Origin: JBDTSW01 sp963807385
GTDB taxonomy: Bacteria > Actinomycetota > Thermoleophilia > Solirubrobacterales > 70-9
Length of the DNA: 64,000 nucleotides
Assembly: GCA_963807385.1 (NCBI GenBank)
Contig: CAWEBQ010000002.1
Location: forward strand, 1,116,001-1,180,000
Reading direction: 5' to 3'
A model generated the notes under the pieces. The model did not search any database. It was not told where the DNA came from and saw nothing but the letters and a program-made list of their open reading frames with translations. Each line of letters starts with the position of its first letter. Position 1 is the stretch's first letter. The position numbers and the translations under genes are program-made. Shown piece by piece: positions 35,171-42,833 of the stretch.

Positions 35171-36745
35171 CTAGCGGCCGGGCAGGAACTCGGGGACGTC
35201 GATCGCCATATCCCGCGGGCGCGACTCGAAGCTCTTGGCGGTGCCGGCGCGACGGTCCTTCGGGCGGCGCGTCGCCGTGGGCGCGGTGCCCACCGCCCTG
35301 CGCTCCGACGTACCCGCGCCGTCCTTGCGACGGCCGCGGCCGTCGAACCGTGTGGCGATCACCGTCACCCAGATCTGGTCGGTCAGCGAGTCGTCGACGT
35401 TCGCCCCGAAGATGATGTTGGCGTCCGGGTGCGCGGCCTCCTGGACCACCTTGGCGGCCTCGCTCACCTCGAGCAGGGTCAGGTCCGGACCCCCGGTCAC
35501 GGAGAGCAGGATCGACCGGGCGCCGTCCACCGACGTCTCCAGCAGGGGCGACGAGACCGCGCGCTCGGCGGCGAAGTTCGAGCGGTTGTCGCCCGTGCCC
35601 ATCCCGATCCCGAGCAGCGCGTGCCCGGCGTCGCGCATCGTAGTGCGGACGTCGGCGAAGTCGAGGTTGATGAGGCCGGGAAGGGTGATCAGCTCGGAGA
35701 TGCCCTGGACTCCCTGGCGGAGCACGTCGTCTGCCACCTGGAAGGCCTCGATCATCGTCGTGTTGCGCGCGAGCACTCCGAGCAGGCGCTCGTTCGGCAC
35801 CACGATCAGGGTGTCCACCTCGGCGCCGAGGGCGTCGATTCCCTCCTCGGCCTGCTTGCTGCGGCGGGTGCCCTCAAACCGGAACGGCCGGGTCACGATT
35901 CCGACGGCGAGCGCGCCGACGTCACGGGCGAGCCGTGCGACCACGGGCGCAGCGCCGGTGCCGGTGCCGCCGCCGGCCCCAGCCGCGATGAAGACCATGT
36001 CCGAGCCCTTCAGCAGGCGCTTGATCTTGTCCTGCTCCTCGAAGGCGGCCTTGTAGCCGATCTCCGGGTCCGAGCCGGCGCCCAGGCCACGGGCCACGCC
36101 CTGGCCGAGGTGGACGGTCACGTCCGCGGTGGACTGCTGGAGGGACTGAAGGTCGGTGTTGATCGCCATGAACTCCACGCCTGGGATCTGTGCCTCGACC
36201 ATGCGATTGACCGCGTTCACGCCGGCGCCGCCGACGCCGACGACCCGGATCACGGGCGCGTGCGGCCGGGGTGGCCCGGACGGGGCGGCGGAGGACGGAT
36301 CGTCGCGGCCGTAGAGCGGGGGCTCGGGATCGCCGGCGCGGTCGTCGAAGATGCGCGAGAGACGCTCCTTGGGCGCGGGCACCCTGGCCTCCCGATCGTC
36401 GACGCGGTAAGCGTGGACGCGCTCGGGATCCGGGGTATCCGAGACGGGCGGGACGGGCCGCTCCGGGTTGAGCGGGGGGCGCGTGGGCGCAACCTCGGGC
36501 TCGTCGGCGACGTGATCGTCGTAGATCCCGTCGGCGTCCGAGGGGTCAGACCCCTGGTCCGCCGAATCCTCGAAGGCTGGCTCGCCTGCGGGATCGGACG
36601 CCGCGCTCGGGAGCACATTCGTCTCGGGCTCGCGCGAGTCGCCGGGCGAGGGTGCCTCGGGCGGATCGTCAGGATCGACGGTTGAGCGGAACAGGTCCGC
36701 GAGAGGGCCCTCTCTCATGCTGGCGCGCTTGTTACGCCGTGCCAT
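35171..36745 (-). CDS. ftsZ: FtsZ with a 165-residue disordered N-terminal extension
   Basis: 524 residues, against about 380-400 in typical FtsZ. Residues 1-160 are acidic, proline-rich and disordered. The GTPase starts near residue 165 with VIRVVGVGGAGVNAVNRM. The tubulin signature GGGTGTG is at 258-264, and the T7 synergy region is NLDFADVRT. The conserved C-terminal tail IDVPEFLPGR is present. The start is fixed by a perfect SD (AGGAGG, 36755-36760, 9-nt spacer) inside parA, and the ends overlap by 14 nt. It is not in a dcw cluster here. Whether it is the only FtsZ of this genome is unknown. Confidence 0.93.
   Translation of the reverse strand: MARRNKRASMREGPLADLFRSTVDPDDPPEAPSPGDSREPETNVLPSAASDPAGEPAFEDSADQGSDPSDADGIYDDHVADEPEVAPTRPPLNPERPVPPVSDTPDPERVHAYRVDDREARVPAPKERLSRIFDDRAGDPEPPLYGRDDPSSAAPSGPPRPHAPVIRVVGVGGAGVNAVNRMVEAQIPGVEFMAINTDLQSLQQSTADVTVHLGQGVARGLGAGSDPEIGYKAAFEEQDKIKRLLKGSDMVFIAAGAGGGTGTGAAPVVARLARDVGALAVGIVTRPFRFEGTRRSKQAEEGIDALGAEVDTLIVVPNERLLGVLARNTTMIEAFQVADDVLRQGVQGISELITLPGLINLDFADVRTTMRDAGHALLGIGMGTGDNRSNFAAERAVSSPLLETSVDGARSILLSVTGGPDLTLLEVSEAAKVVQEAAHPDANIIFGANVDDSLTDQIWVTVIATRFDGRGRRKDGAGTSERRAVGTAPTATRRPKDRRAGTAKSFESRPRDMAIDVPEFLPGR
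36542..36554. repeat. Dispersed GGGGTCAGACCCC palindrome, copy 2
   Basis: A perfect 13-nt palindrome with a central A, inside the disordered linker-coding part of ftsZ (reads GSDPS). A second full copy lies in parA (37764-37776). Confidence 0.55.
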
Positions 36746-37928
36746 GGGTCACTACCTCCTTGGCGAGGACCTCTTTGGCGAGGTCCCGATAGGACTCCGC
36801 CGCGGTCCCGGAGGGATCGTACTTCAGCACGCTGGCACCACGAACGGGCGCCTCGGCGAACTTGATCGCCTTGCGAATGCGCGTCCTGAAGACCAGGTCG
36901 CCGAAGTTCTCCTCGAGGATCTCGATCGCCTCCTTGGCGTGAACCGTCCGGGCGTCGAGCATCGTCGGCAGGATGCCCTCGATCTCGACACCGGGGTTGA
37001 GGTTCTCACGAATCATCTCGAGCGTGTTCTGGAGCTGCACCAGCCCTCGCATCGACAGGTACTCGCACTGGACCGGCACGATCACCTTGTCGGCCGCGGT
37101 CAGCGCGTTCACCGTCAGCAGCCCAAGGCTGGGCGGCGTGTCGATGCAGACGAAATCGTAGTCGTCGCCCACCCCGTCGATCGCCTTCTCGAGCGAGCGC
37201 TCGCGGCCGATCTGGGTGCTCATCGCGATCTCGGCGCCGGCAAGGTCGATCGAGCCGACCGCGACATCGATCTCGCGCTCCTGGACGATCTCCGAGATCG
37301 GCATCCGATGCACGAGCACGTCGAACATCGACTTTTCGACCTTGTCCGGGTCAACGCCCTGGCTCATCGTCAGGTTGCCCTGCGGGTCGAGGTCGATCGC
37401 GAGGACGCGATGGCCCAGCTCGTGAAGGGCGACCGCAAGATTGAGCGTCGTGGTCGTCTTCGCGACCCCGCCCTTCTGGTTGGCGAATGCGATCACCTTG
37501 GGCTTGCGACGGTCGCCGTCATCCGCGGGCTCGTCGTGGGTCATGCCGGGCGTCCGTCGCGGGGCGACGGCATCGGAGGCCGTGATGCGGCCTGCGTCGG
37601 GGTCGGCCACGATCGTCTCGGGGTCGAGCGGCGGCTCTACGCGCTCCACCTTGATCTCGGCCTCGGGCTCGGGCATGTCCACCCCGGCATCGGGCTCAGG
37701 CTCCTGGGCGACTGCGGGCTCAGGCTCCTGGGCGACTGCGGGTTCAGGCGGCGTCTCGGCTACGGGGTCAGACCCCGCGCTCGGTGCCTCGGTGGCGGCC
37801 ACTTCCTCTGCCACTGGCAGCTCGTCGTCAGGCGTGAAGGCCATCTCGCTCTCCTCGGCCTCCGGGGAGGCCCCGTTCGTTTGCGCCTTGTCAGGCTCAT
37901 GCCGCTGTCCGCGGTTGAAAAGACCCAT
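36732..37928 (-). CDS. ParA/MinD-like ATPase with a 140-residue disordered N-terminal extension
   Basis: 398 residues. Residues 1-140 are rich in Ala, Pro, Glu and Asp. The deviant Walker A KGGVAKTTT is at 152-160, followed by VLAIDLDPQGNLT and the switch region VCIDTPPSLGLLTVNAL. No parB is nearby. It is translationally coupled to ftsZ downstream. By analogy with orphan ParA-like positioning ATPases such as MipZ and PomZ it may place FtsZ; this is inferred, not shown. The extension contains a tandem repeat (37692-37739). Confidence 0.9.
   Translation of the reverse strand: MGLFNRGQRHEPDKAQTNGASPEAEESEMAFTPDDELPVAEEVAATEAPSAGSDPVAETPPEPAVAQEPEPAVAQEPEPDAGVDMPEPEAEIKVERVEPPLDPETIVADPDAGRITASDAVAPRRTPGMTHDEPADDGDRRKPKVIAFANQKGGVAKTTTTLNLAVALHELGHRVLAIDLDPQGNLTMSQGVDPDKVEKSMFDVLVHRMPISEIVQEREIDVAVGSIDLAGAEIAMSTQIGRERSLEKAIDGVGDDYDFVCIDTPPSLGLLTVNALTAADKVIVPVQCEYLSMRGLVQLQNTLEMIRENLNPGVEIEGILPTMLDARTVHAKEAIEILEENFGDLVFRTRIRKAIKFAEAPVRGASVLKYDPSGTAAESYRDLAKEVLAKEVVTHGTA
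37692..37739 (-). repeat. 24-bp tandem repeat inside parA
   Basis: Two exact 24-bp units (37692-37715, 37716-37739) encode the repeated peptide AVAQEPEP. A partial third unit follows at 37740. Confidence 0.75.
37764..37776. repeat. Dispersed GGGGTCAGACCCC palindrome, copy 3
   Basis: Same 13-nt palindrome as 36542-36554. It encodes GSDP within the disordered extension of the ParA-like protein. Confidence 0.55.
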
Positions 37929-38000
37929 TGATCGCGACTATTCGCACGTGGGTGAGGCTTTCCTTCATCTGGGATGAAAAGATCGTCGCACCAGGGAAAC

Positions 38001-38921
38001 ATGCGTGACCTCCTCGACAAGCGCCTGGTGATCGTCACCGGCAAGGGAGGCGTCGGTAAATCAACCGTCGCCCTTGCCCTCGGCATGGCGGCGGCCGAGC
38101 GCGGGAAGCGGACCATCGTGTGCGAGGTGGCCGCCCAGGAGGGGCTCTCGCGGGTCTTCCACCGCGCGGAGGTCGGCTTCCACGAGGTCGAGATGGCGGA
38201 GAACCTGTGGGCGATCTCGATCGACCCCGACGAGTCGATGCGCGAGTACGTGCTGCTCCAGCTCAAGGTCAAGGCGATGCGTGACCTTTTGTTCCGGTCG
38301 CGGATCTTCAACTACCTCGCGGCCGCCACCCCTGGGCTCCGCGAGCTGGTGACGATCGGGAAGCTCTGGGAACTGGCCCAGCCCAACCGTAAGGTGAGGG
38401 GGGCGCGCGAGTACGACACCGTCGTCGTCGATGCGCCGGCGACCGGGCATGGGGTCGGGTTCCTGCAGACGCCTCGCACCTTCGCCTCCATAGCGCGCGT
38501 CGGGCCGATCCGCTCCCAGGCCGAGACGCTGGACGCGTTCCTGACCGACCATAAGCGCACCGGCGTCGCGATCGTCGCGCTGCCGGAGGAGATGCCCGTC
38601 AACGAGTCAGCGTCGCTGGAGCAGGCGCTCACCGACGAGGTCGGGACCTCCGTCGATCGCGTCTACCTCAACGGCCTCTACCCGGAACGCTTCAGCGCCG
38701 AGGAGATCCCGGTCATCGAGCGAGCGGCCGAGGGGGCCGACGGCGCGGTGCGGGCGGCCTCCCGTGCGGCCGTCAGCCAGTTCCGCCGCGCGAGCGGCCA
38801 GCGCGAGCAGCTCGAGCGCCTGAAGGAGCTGGTCGCCGCGCCGGTCAGCACGCTCCCGTTCATCTTCGAGCCACAGCTCGAGATCGAGCAGGTCCGCCAG
38901 CTCGCGGCGGAGATCGACTGA
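38001..38921 (+). CDS. ArsA/GET3-like ATPase, first of a pair (Rv3679-like)
   Basis: 306 residues from ATG 38001 (in-frame ATG 37974 is an alternative). P-loop VTGKGGVGKST (residues 12-22) and the switch II VVVDAPATGHG. It lacks the transmembrane-binding insertions of eukaryotic Get3, so a bacterial tail-anchored or stress-related role is possible. The arrangement of two linked ArsA-like genes matches Rv3679-Rv3680 (BagA-BagB) of mycobacteria. Divergent from parA across about 45-70 bp. The stop TGA overlaps the start of the next gene. Confidence 0.85.
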   Translation: MRDLLDKRLVIVTGKGGVGKSTVALALGMAAAERGKRTIVCEVAAQEGLSRVFHRAEVGFHEVEMAENLWAISIDPDESMREYVLLQLKVKAMRDLLFRSRIFNYLAAATPGLRELVTIGKLWELAQPNRKVRGAREYDTVVVDAPATGHGVGFLQTPRTFASIARVGPIRSQAETLDAFLTDHKRTGVAIVALPEEMPVNESASLEQALTDEVGTSVDRVYLNGLYPERFSAEEIPVIERAAEGADGAVRAASRAAVSQFRRASGQREQLERLKELVAAPVSTLPFIFEPQLEIEQVRQLAAEID

Positions 38922-40078
38922 TGGCCGGGGTCGCCGAGCTGCTCGAGGGCAAACGCGTGTGCATATGCGCGGGGTCCGGTGGCGTGGGCAAGACGACCAC
39001 CTCGGCGGCGATCGCCGCCGGGATGGCAGCCCAGGGCAAGAAGGTCGCCGTGCTCACGATCGATCCCGCGAAGCGCCTGGCCGACTCGCTCGGCCTGCCC
39101 GAGCTCGGCAACGAGGAGCGACAGGTGGACCCCGCGCTCTTCACGGAGGCCGGCGCCGACCCTGGGGACGGTGAGCTGTGGGCGATGATGCTCGACTCGA
39201 AGGCGACGTTCGACGAGGTCGTCCGTCGCCACGCGCCCGACGAGGAGACGCGCGAGCGCATCCTGTCCAACCGCATCTACCAGCAGCTCTCCGGCGCCCT
39301 GGCCGGCTCGCAGGAGTACATGGCGATGGAGAAGCTGTTCGAGATCTGGGCCGAGGACCGCTACGACCTGCTCGTCCTCGACACCCCGCCCAGCCGCAAC
39401 GCCCTCGACTTCCTCGACGCCCCGCGCCGACTCACCCAGTTCATCGAGGGCCGATCGCTTCAGTTGTTCCTGCGGCCCACCGGCTTCGCCACGAAGATCA
39501 TCGGCGGCGGCACTTCGATGATGCTGTCAGTCCTCAAGCGGATCACCGGCATGGATCTGCTGAACGATCTCCAGGAGTTCTTCCAGGCGTTCAGCAGCAT
39601 GGTCGGCGGCTTCCAGGAGCGGGCCAAGCGGGTGAACGAGCTGCTCGCCGATGAGCAGTCCACCTTCCTCGTCGTCTGCGGGCCGCAGGGCGAGCCGATC
39701 TCGGAGGCCGTCTACTTCCACCGCAAGCTAGTGGAGGCCGGGCTGCCGTTCGGGGGCGTGATCGTCAACAAGGTCCATTACGAGCTCGACGGCGAGGTGG
39801 AGAACGCGGACGACTCGCTGGAGGAAGCGTTGGAGAGCTCGCTCGGGTCCGACGATCTCGCCCGGCGCGTGGCCGCCAACTTCGCCGAGTACGACGCCCT
39901 GGCCAAGCGGGACCACCGCAACGTCCGCCACCTCGCCAAGGAGATGCGCACGAGAGCCGTCATCGAGGTCCCGTATCTCGACCAGGACGTCCACGACCTG
40001 GCCGGACTGATGGAGATCAACCGCTACCTGTTCGCGGGCGGGGCGGCCGAGCGGGAGCGGATCGCGGCGGAGGCCTAG
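38921..40078 (+). CDS. ArsA/GET3-like ATPase, second of a pair (Rv3680-like)
   Basis: 385 residues. P-loop CAGSGGVGKTTTS (about residues 16-28), the signature LTIDPAKRLADSLGL and switch II VLDTPPSRNALDFLDAP. It is translationally coupled to the first ArsA-like gene by TGATG (38919-38923). It probably forms a heterocomplex with its partner. The substrate is unknown; ArsA family members couple ATP to anion export or membrane-protein targeting. Confidence 0.88.
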   Translation: MAGVAELLEGKRVCICAGSGGVGKTTTSAAIAAGMAAQGKKVAVLTIDPAKRLADSLGLPELGNEERQVDPALFTEAGADPGDGELWAMMLDSKATFDEVVRRHAPDEETRERILSNRIYQQLSGALAGSQEYMAMEKLFEIWAEDRYDLLVLDTPPSRNALDFLDAPRRLTQFIEGRSLQLFLRPTGFATKIIGGGTSMMLSVLKRITGMDLLNDLQEFFQAFSSMVGGFQERAKRVNELLADEQSTFLVVCGPQGEPISEAVYFHRKLVEAGLPFGGVIVNKVHYELDGEVENADDSLEEALESSLGSDDLARRVAANFAEYDALAKRDHRNVRHLAKEMRTRAVIEVPYLDQDVHDLAGLMEINRYLFAGGAAERERIAAEA

Positions 40079-40083
40079 CCGGC

Positions 40084-40236
40084 GTGCAGCGCCGCACCGA
40101 GCTCGGGCTCATCGGCGCCGTGATCGCGGCGACGCTGATCTCGTTCGTCGCGTTCGGGGTCGACACCCTGGGGATCATCGTGCTCTCCATGGGGCTCGTC
40201 TGCCTCGGCCTGTTCGCGGCAAGCGCGGGCGACTAG
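40084..40236 (+). CDS. Small membrane protein (50 residues)
   Basis: GTG 40084 to TAG 40236. Two hydrophobic helices (LGLIGAVIAATLISFVAFGV and LGIIVLSMGLVCLGLFAA) with a short polar turn. GGAGG sits 10 nt upstream, inside the end of the ArsA-like gene. The 5-nt gap from that gene's stop makes cotranscription very likely. The function is unknown. Confidence 0.6.
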   Translation: MQRRTELGLIGAVIAATLISFVAFGVDTLGIIVLSMGLVCLGLFAASAGD

Positions 40237-40259
40237 CCCCTCACCGCCGCCGCCCCGAC

Positions 40260-40300
40260 TTTCCACGCCCGCCAGTCCACACGGGGTGCTGGCGTGGAAA
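40260..40300. terminator. Hairpin between the ArsA-like operon and the HEPN-like gene
   Basis: TTTCCACGCC at 40260 pairs with the complementary right arm CTGGCGTGGAAA (40289-40300), with a 4-nt bulge, between convergent genes. Bidirectional terminator likely. Confidence 0.55.
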
Positions 40301-40313
40301 CTCGGGGGAGCTT

Positions 40314-42203
40314 CTAAGAGGCCTGGGGAGTCGCCTGGGAGCGGCGGGTGCGGTCATAGGCGATCTCGCGCACGCCCCACTCGGTTGTCTCCGGCGCCGG
40401 GAAGAGGTTCGCGACGCGGGAGGCTGTGGCCTGCTTCTCGGCCGAGTGGATCGCGAGCAGCCGGGCCACGGGGCCGTCGCTCTCGGCGATGGGCGTCGGC
40501 GCGGACTGGCGCTGGTCGTACTCGATCATCCGGGGCTCCTCGGTCTCAGCGTTTCGGTGAACGCTGATTCGCTCCGGCCCCTGGATCACCTTCATCTCGG
40601 GCTCGTCGCGCCTGTCCCAGTCCGCCCCGCGAACGACCGGGGCGTCTCGCCCGTAGCGGGGAGCGCCTTCGAGAACATCAGCTTCATCGGGCTCGGGCCG
40701 CGTCCGGTTGAGGGGAAGCGCCTGCCACTCGAACGTTTCGTCCATCTGGGCCTGCGTGGGCTTGGGCTCGGGGTAGGAGGGCACCTCGGGCTCGGCGGCC
40801 TCGGGCTCGGCGGCGATCTCGGACTCCAGCTCGGCCTCGATCTCGGTCTCCTCGTCGGCGCCGGCGGCCCACTCGGCGGTCTCCCCGCGCTGACCGGTAG
40901 CGCCGTCGCCCACCGCAAGTCCGTCGGCGAGCAGGATCTCGTCGGCGGTGGCCCGCAGGTCAGTTCCGAGGTGGCCGCAGGCCGCGTCCTTGAGGATCGC
41001 GCGTGCGAGCTCCTCGACGGCGAGAGCGGTCTCGGCCGGGCTCGCCTCATCGGAGCCCGCCGGAGGCTCGCCACTCCACAGCTCGCGCTCCAGAGCCAGG
41101 GCGCGCTCGATCACGGACTTGACCTCGCTACGGCTGTCGGGCTCGGCGCAGAGCGACGCGACGCGCATCGCCAGGCCGAGGTCGGCCGGGCCACCGCCCT
41201 CAAGCACGAAGCGCAGCGCGAGGAGATGGTCGTTCAGGGCGTCGATGGCCGCCGTGCGCTCGAGGCCGGCCTCGAAGCGCGCGATCGCCCGCTCGACGCC
41301 GCCGGACGCGCGCGGCCCGCCGAGCCGATCCTGGCCCGTCATCCGAGCCTGAACCGCCCTCGAGAACGAGGAGAGCTCACCCAGCTCGGTCTCCGCAAGG
41401 CGGTAGCCGCCCGGGCGCGGCTTTCCGGCGCCGGTCGAGATCCGGCGCCAGCGGCCGGTCCCCACGCGGGTCCAGGCGTGGGGGCCAAGGGCAACGCCAC
41501 CGGGCTTGAACAGCCGCAGCGCGGTGATCATCTCGTGGAAGGCCTGAACCGAGCGACTGCGGTCGCCGGGCGCCGGGGCCTCGTCGTCGGGCGCCGGCTG
41601 GGCGTCAACGGTCGCGACGGCGAGGAAGGTGGGCTCCCATCCGGCCCCGCCGGAGGCCTCCGAGGCGCGAGCCTCAGCGGGAACGTCCACGGTGTCGGCG
41701 CGGACGATGGAGCCCGTCGCGAGGTCCACCCGCGTCGAATCCATGCGCAGGCCGCGCAGCGGCACCACGACCTCGATCTCACCCACGCCGGCGTCGGCGT
41801 TGGCCTCGATCTCGGCGATCGCTATGCGCAGCCGCTCGTCGTCGAGGGAGAAATCGGTGGAGTCCATCCACATCCGGGCCAGGAAGACGACGCCGGCCAG
41901 CTCGGCCCTCCGGCGGGCGTCGGGAGGGGGCTCGATGCCATTGTCTTGGAGGTATGGGCCCGCGAGCCCCGCAGCCTCGATCGCGGCGCAGGCCGCGCCG
42001 AACGAGTCGAGCTCGTGCAGGTCGGCCGCGTGGTCGCGCACGAACCGCTCGGTCAGCGGCACGTACTGGGGAAGCGGCGAGCCGTCGCCCGACTCGTTTA
42101 CGTCGTAGGGAAGCTCCTCGCCCTGGGCGATCAGCTCCCGGAACCGCTTGGCGGCGTCGCGGGACATCTCCAGCAGGGCTTCTCTGACAACAAGATCACG
42201 CAT
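40314..42203 (-). CDS. Large hypothetical protein, possibly Apea-like HEPN
   Basis: 629 residues. N-terminal 400 residues are helical with a mid-protein layout (MITALRLFKPGGVALGPHAW..., then ERTAAIDALNDHLLALRFVLE..., LAMRVASLCA) resembling the Apea-like HEPN region found with immunity and RNA-processing proteins. No RxxxxH-type catalytic motif can be asserted. Residues about 440-629 are acidic and disordered. The assignment is tentative; the function is unknown. Confidence 0.55.
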   Translation of the reverse strand: MRDLVVREALLEMSRDAAKRFRELIAQGEELPYDVNESGDGSPLPQYVPLTERFVRDHAADLHELDSFGAACAAIEAAGLAGPYLQDNGIEPPPDARRRAELAGVVFLARMWMDSTDFSLDDERLRIAIAEIEANADAGVGEIEVVVPLRGLRMDSTRVDLATGSIVRADTVDVPAEARASEASGGAGWEPTFLAVATVDAQPAPDDEAPAPGDRSRSVQAFHEMITALRLFKPGGVALGPHAWTRVGTGRWRRISTGAGKPRPGGYRLAETELGELSSFSRAVQARMTGQDRLGGPRASGGVERAIARFEAGLERTAAIDALNDHLLALRFVLEGGGPADLGLAMRVASLCAEPDSRSEVKSVIERALALERELWSGEPPAGSDEASPAETALAVEELARAILKDAACGHLGTDLRATADEILLADGLAVGDGATGQRGETAEWAAGADEETEIEAELESEIAAEPEAAEPEVPSYPEPKPTQAQMDETFEWQALPLNRTRPEPDEADVLEGAPRYGRDAPVVRGADWDRRDEPEMKVIQGPERISVHRNAETEEPRMIEYDQRQSAPTPIAESDGPVARLLAIHSAEKQATASRVANLFPAPETTEWGVREIAYDRTRRSQATPQAS

Positions 42204-42238
42204 GGCTCAGGCTTCGCGCAGGCACCGGAACCTCCTTC

Positions 42239-42258
42239 GCTGCAACGCAGCTTGCAGC
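42239..42258. repeat. 20-bp inverted repeat upstream of the HEPN-like gene
   Basis: GCTGCAA (42239-42245) and TTGCAGC (42252-42258) are separated by 6 nt, in the 187-bp gap to the HxlR gene. Possible operator. Confidence 0.35.
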
Positions 42259-42390
42259 CGGCCGGACGAGATCCTCGAGGGCTTCGGAGGGCGAAGCTCA
42301 TGCCCGGCCCGCAGGCGATGCCGCTCTACCTACCCGTGCTTACGGCGAACGAAAGCGATCGCCCGCTATGACGTGGAACCAGGTCGTCGT

Positions 42391-42738
42391 TTAGACGGCG
42401 GCCGCGGCCGGCTGCGAGGAGGGCGTCGGCGTCTCGACCAGCCAGCGCTGGCCGTAGGCGCGCATGTCCTCGATCAGCGGGACGAGGGCCCTGCCCTTCG
42501 GGGTCAGCCCGTACTCGACGCGGGGCGGCACCTCCGGGTAGGTGTGGCGCTCGATGATCCCGTGCTCTTCGAGCGCCCTCAGGCGTAGCGAGAGCGTCCG
42601 TGGGCTGATCCCCCGCAGCGAGCGCTCGAGCTCACAAAAGCGGCTGGTGCCGTCGGCGAGATCGCGGATCACCAGCAGGGTCCATTTGCCGGAGATGATC
42701 TCGGCGCAACAACCTACGGGGCAGGGAGATTCGGCCAT
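42391..42738 (-). CDS. HxlR-family transcriptional regulator
   Basis: 115 residues from ATG 42738 (GTG 42768 is an alternative, 125 residues). Winged-helix HxlR: CPVGCCAEIISGKWTLLVIRDLADGTSRFCELERSLRGISPRTLSLRLRALEEHGI. The two neighbouring cysteines near the start (CPVGCC) could be redox sensors, as in YodB. The -10-like TATACT upstream (minus strand) may be its promoter. The target is unknown; neither flanking gene gives a hint. Confidence 0.85.
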   Translation of the reverse strand: MAESPCPVGCCAEIISGKWTLLVIRDLADGTSRFCELERSLRGISPRTLSLRLRALEEHGIIERHTYPEVPPRVEYGLTPKGRALVPLIEDMRAYGQRWLVETPTPSSQPAAAAV

Positions 42739-42833
42739 TCGATCGCGGTAGTTCAAGCGGGGGCGCACTCCATCGCACGATCCCGAATACCACGGCGAGT
42801 ATAGCCAATGCTTTACCTACTGAAGTGGGGTGC

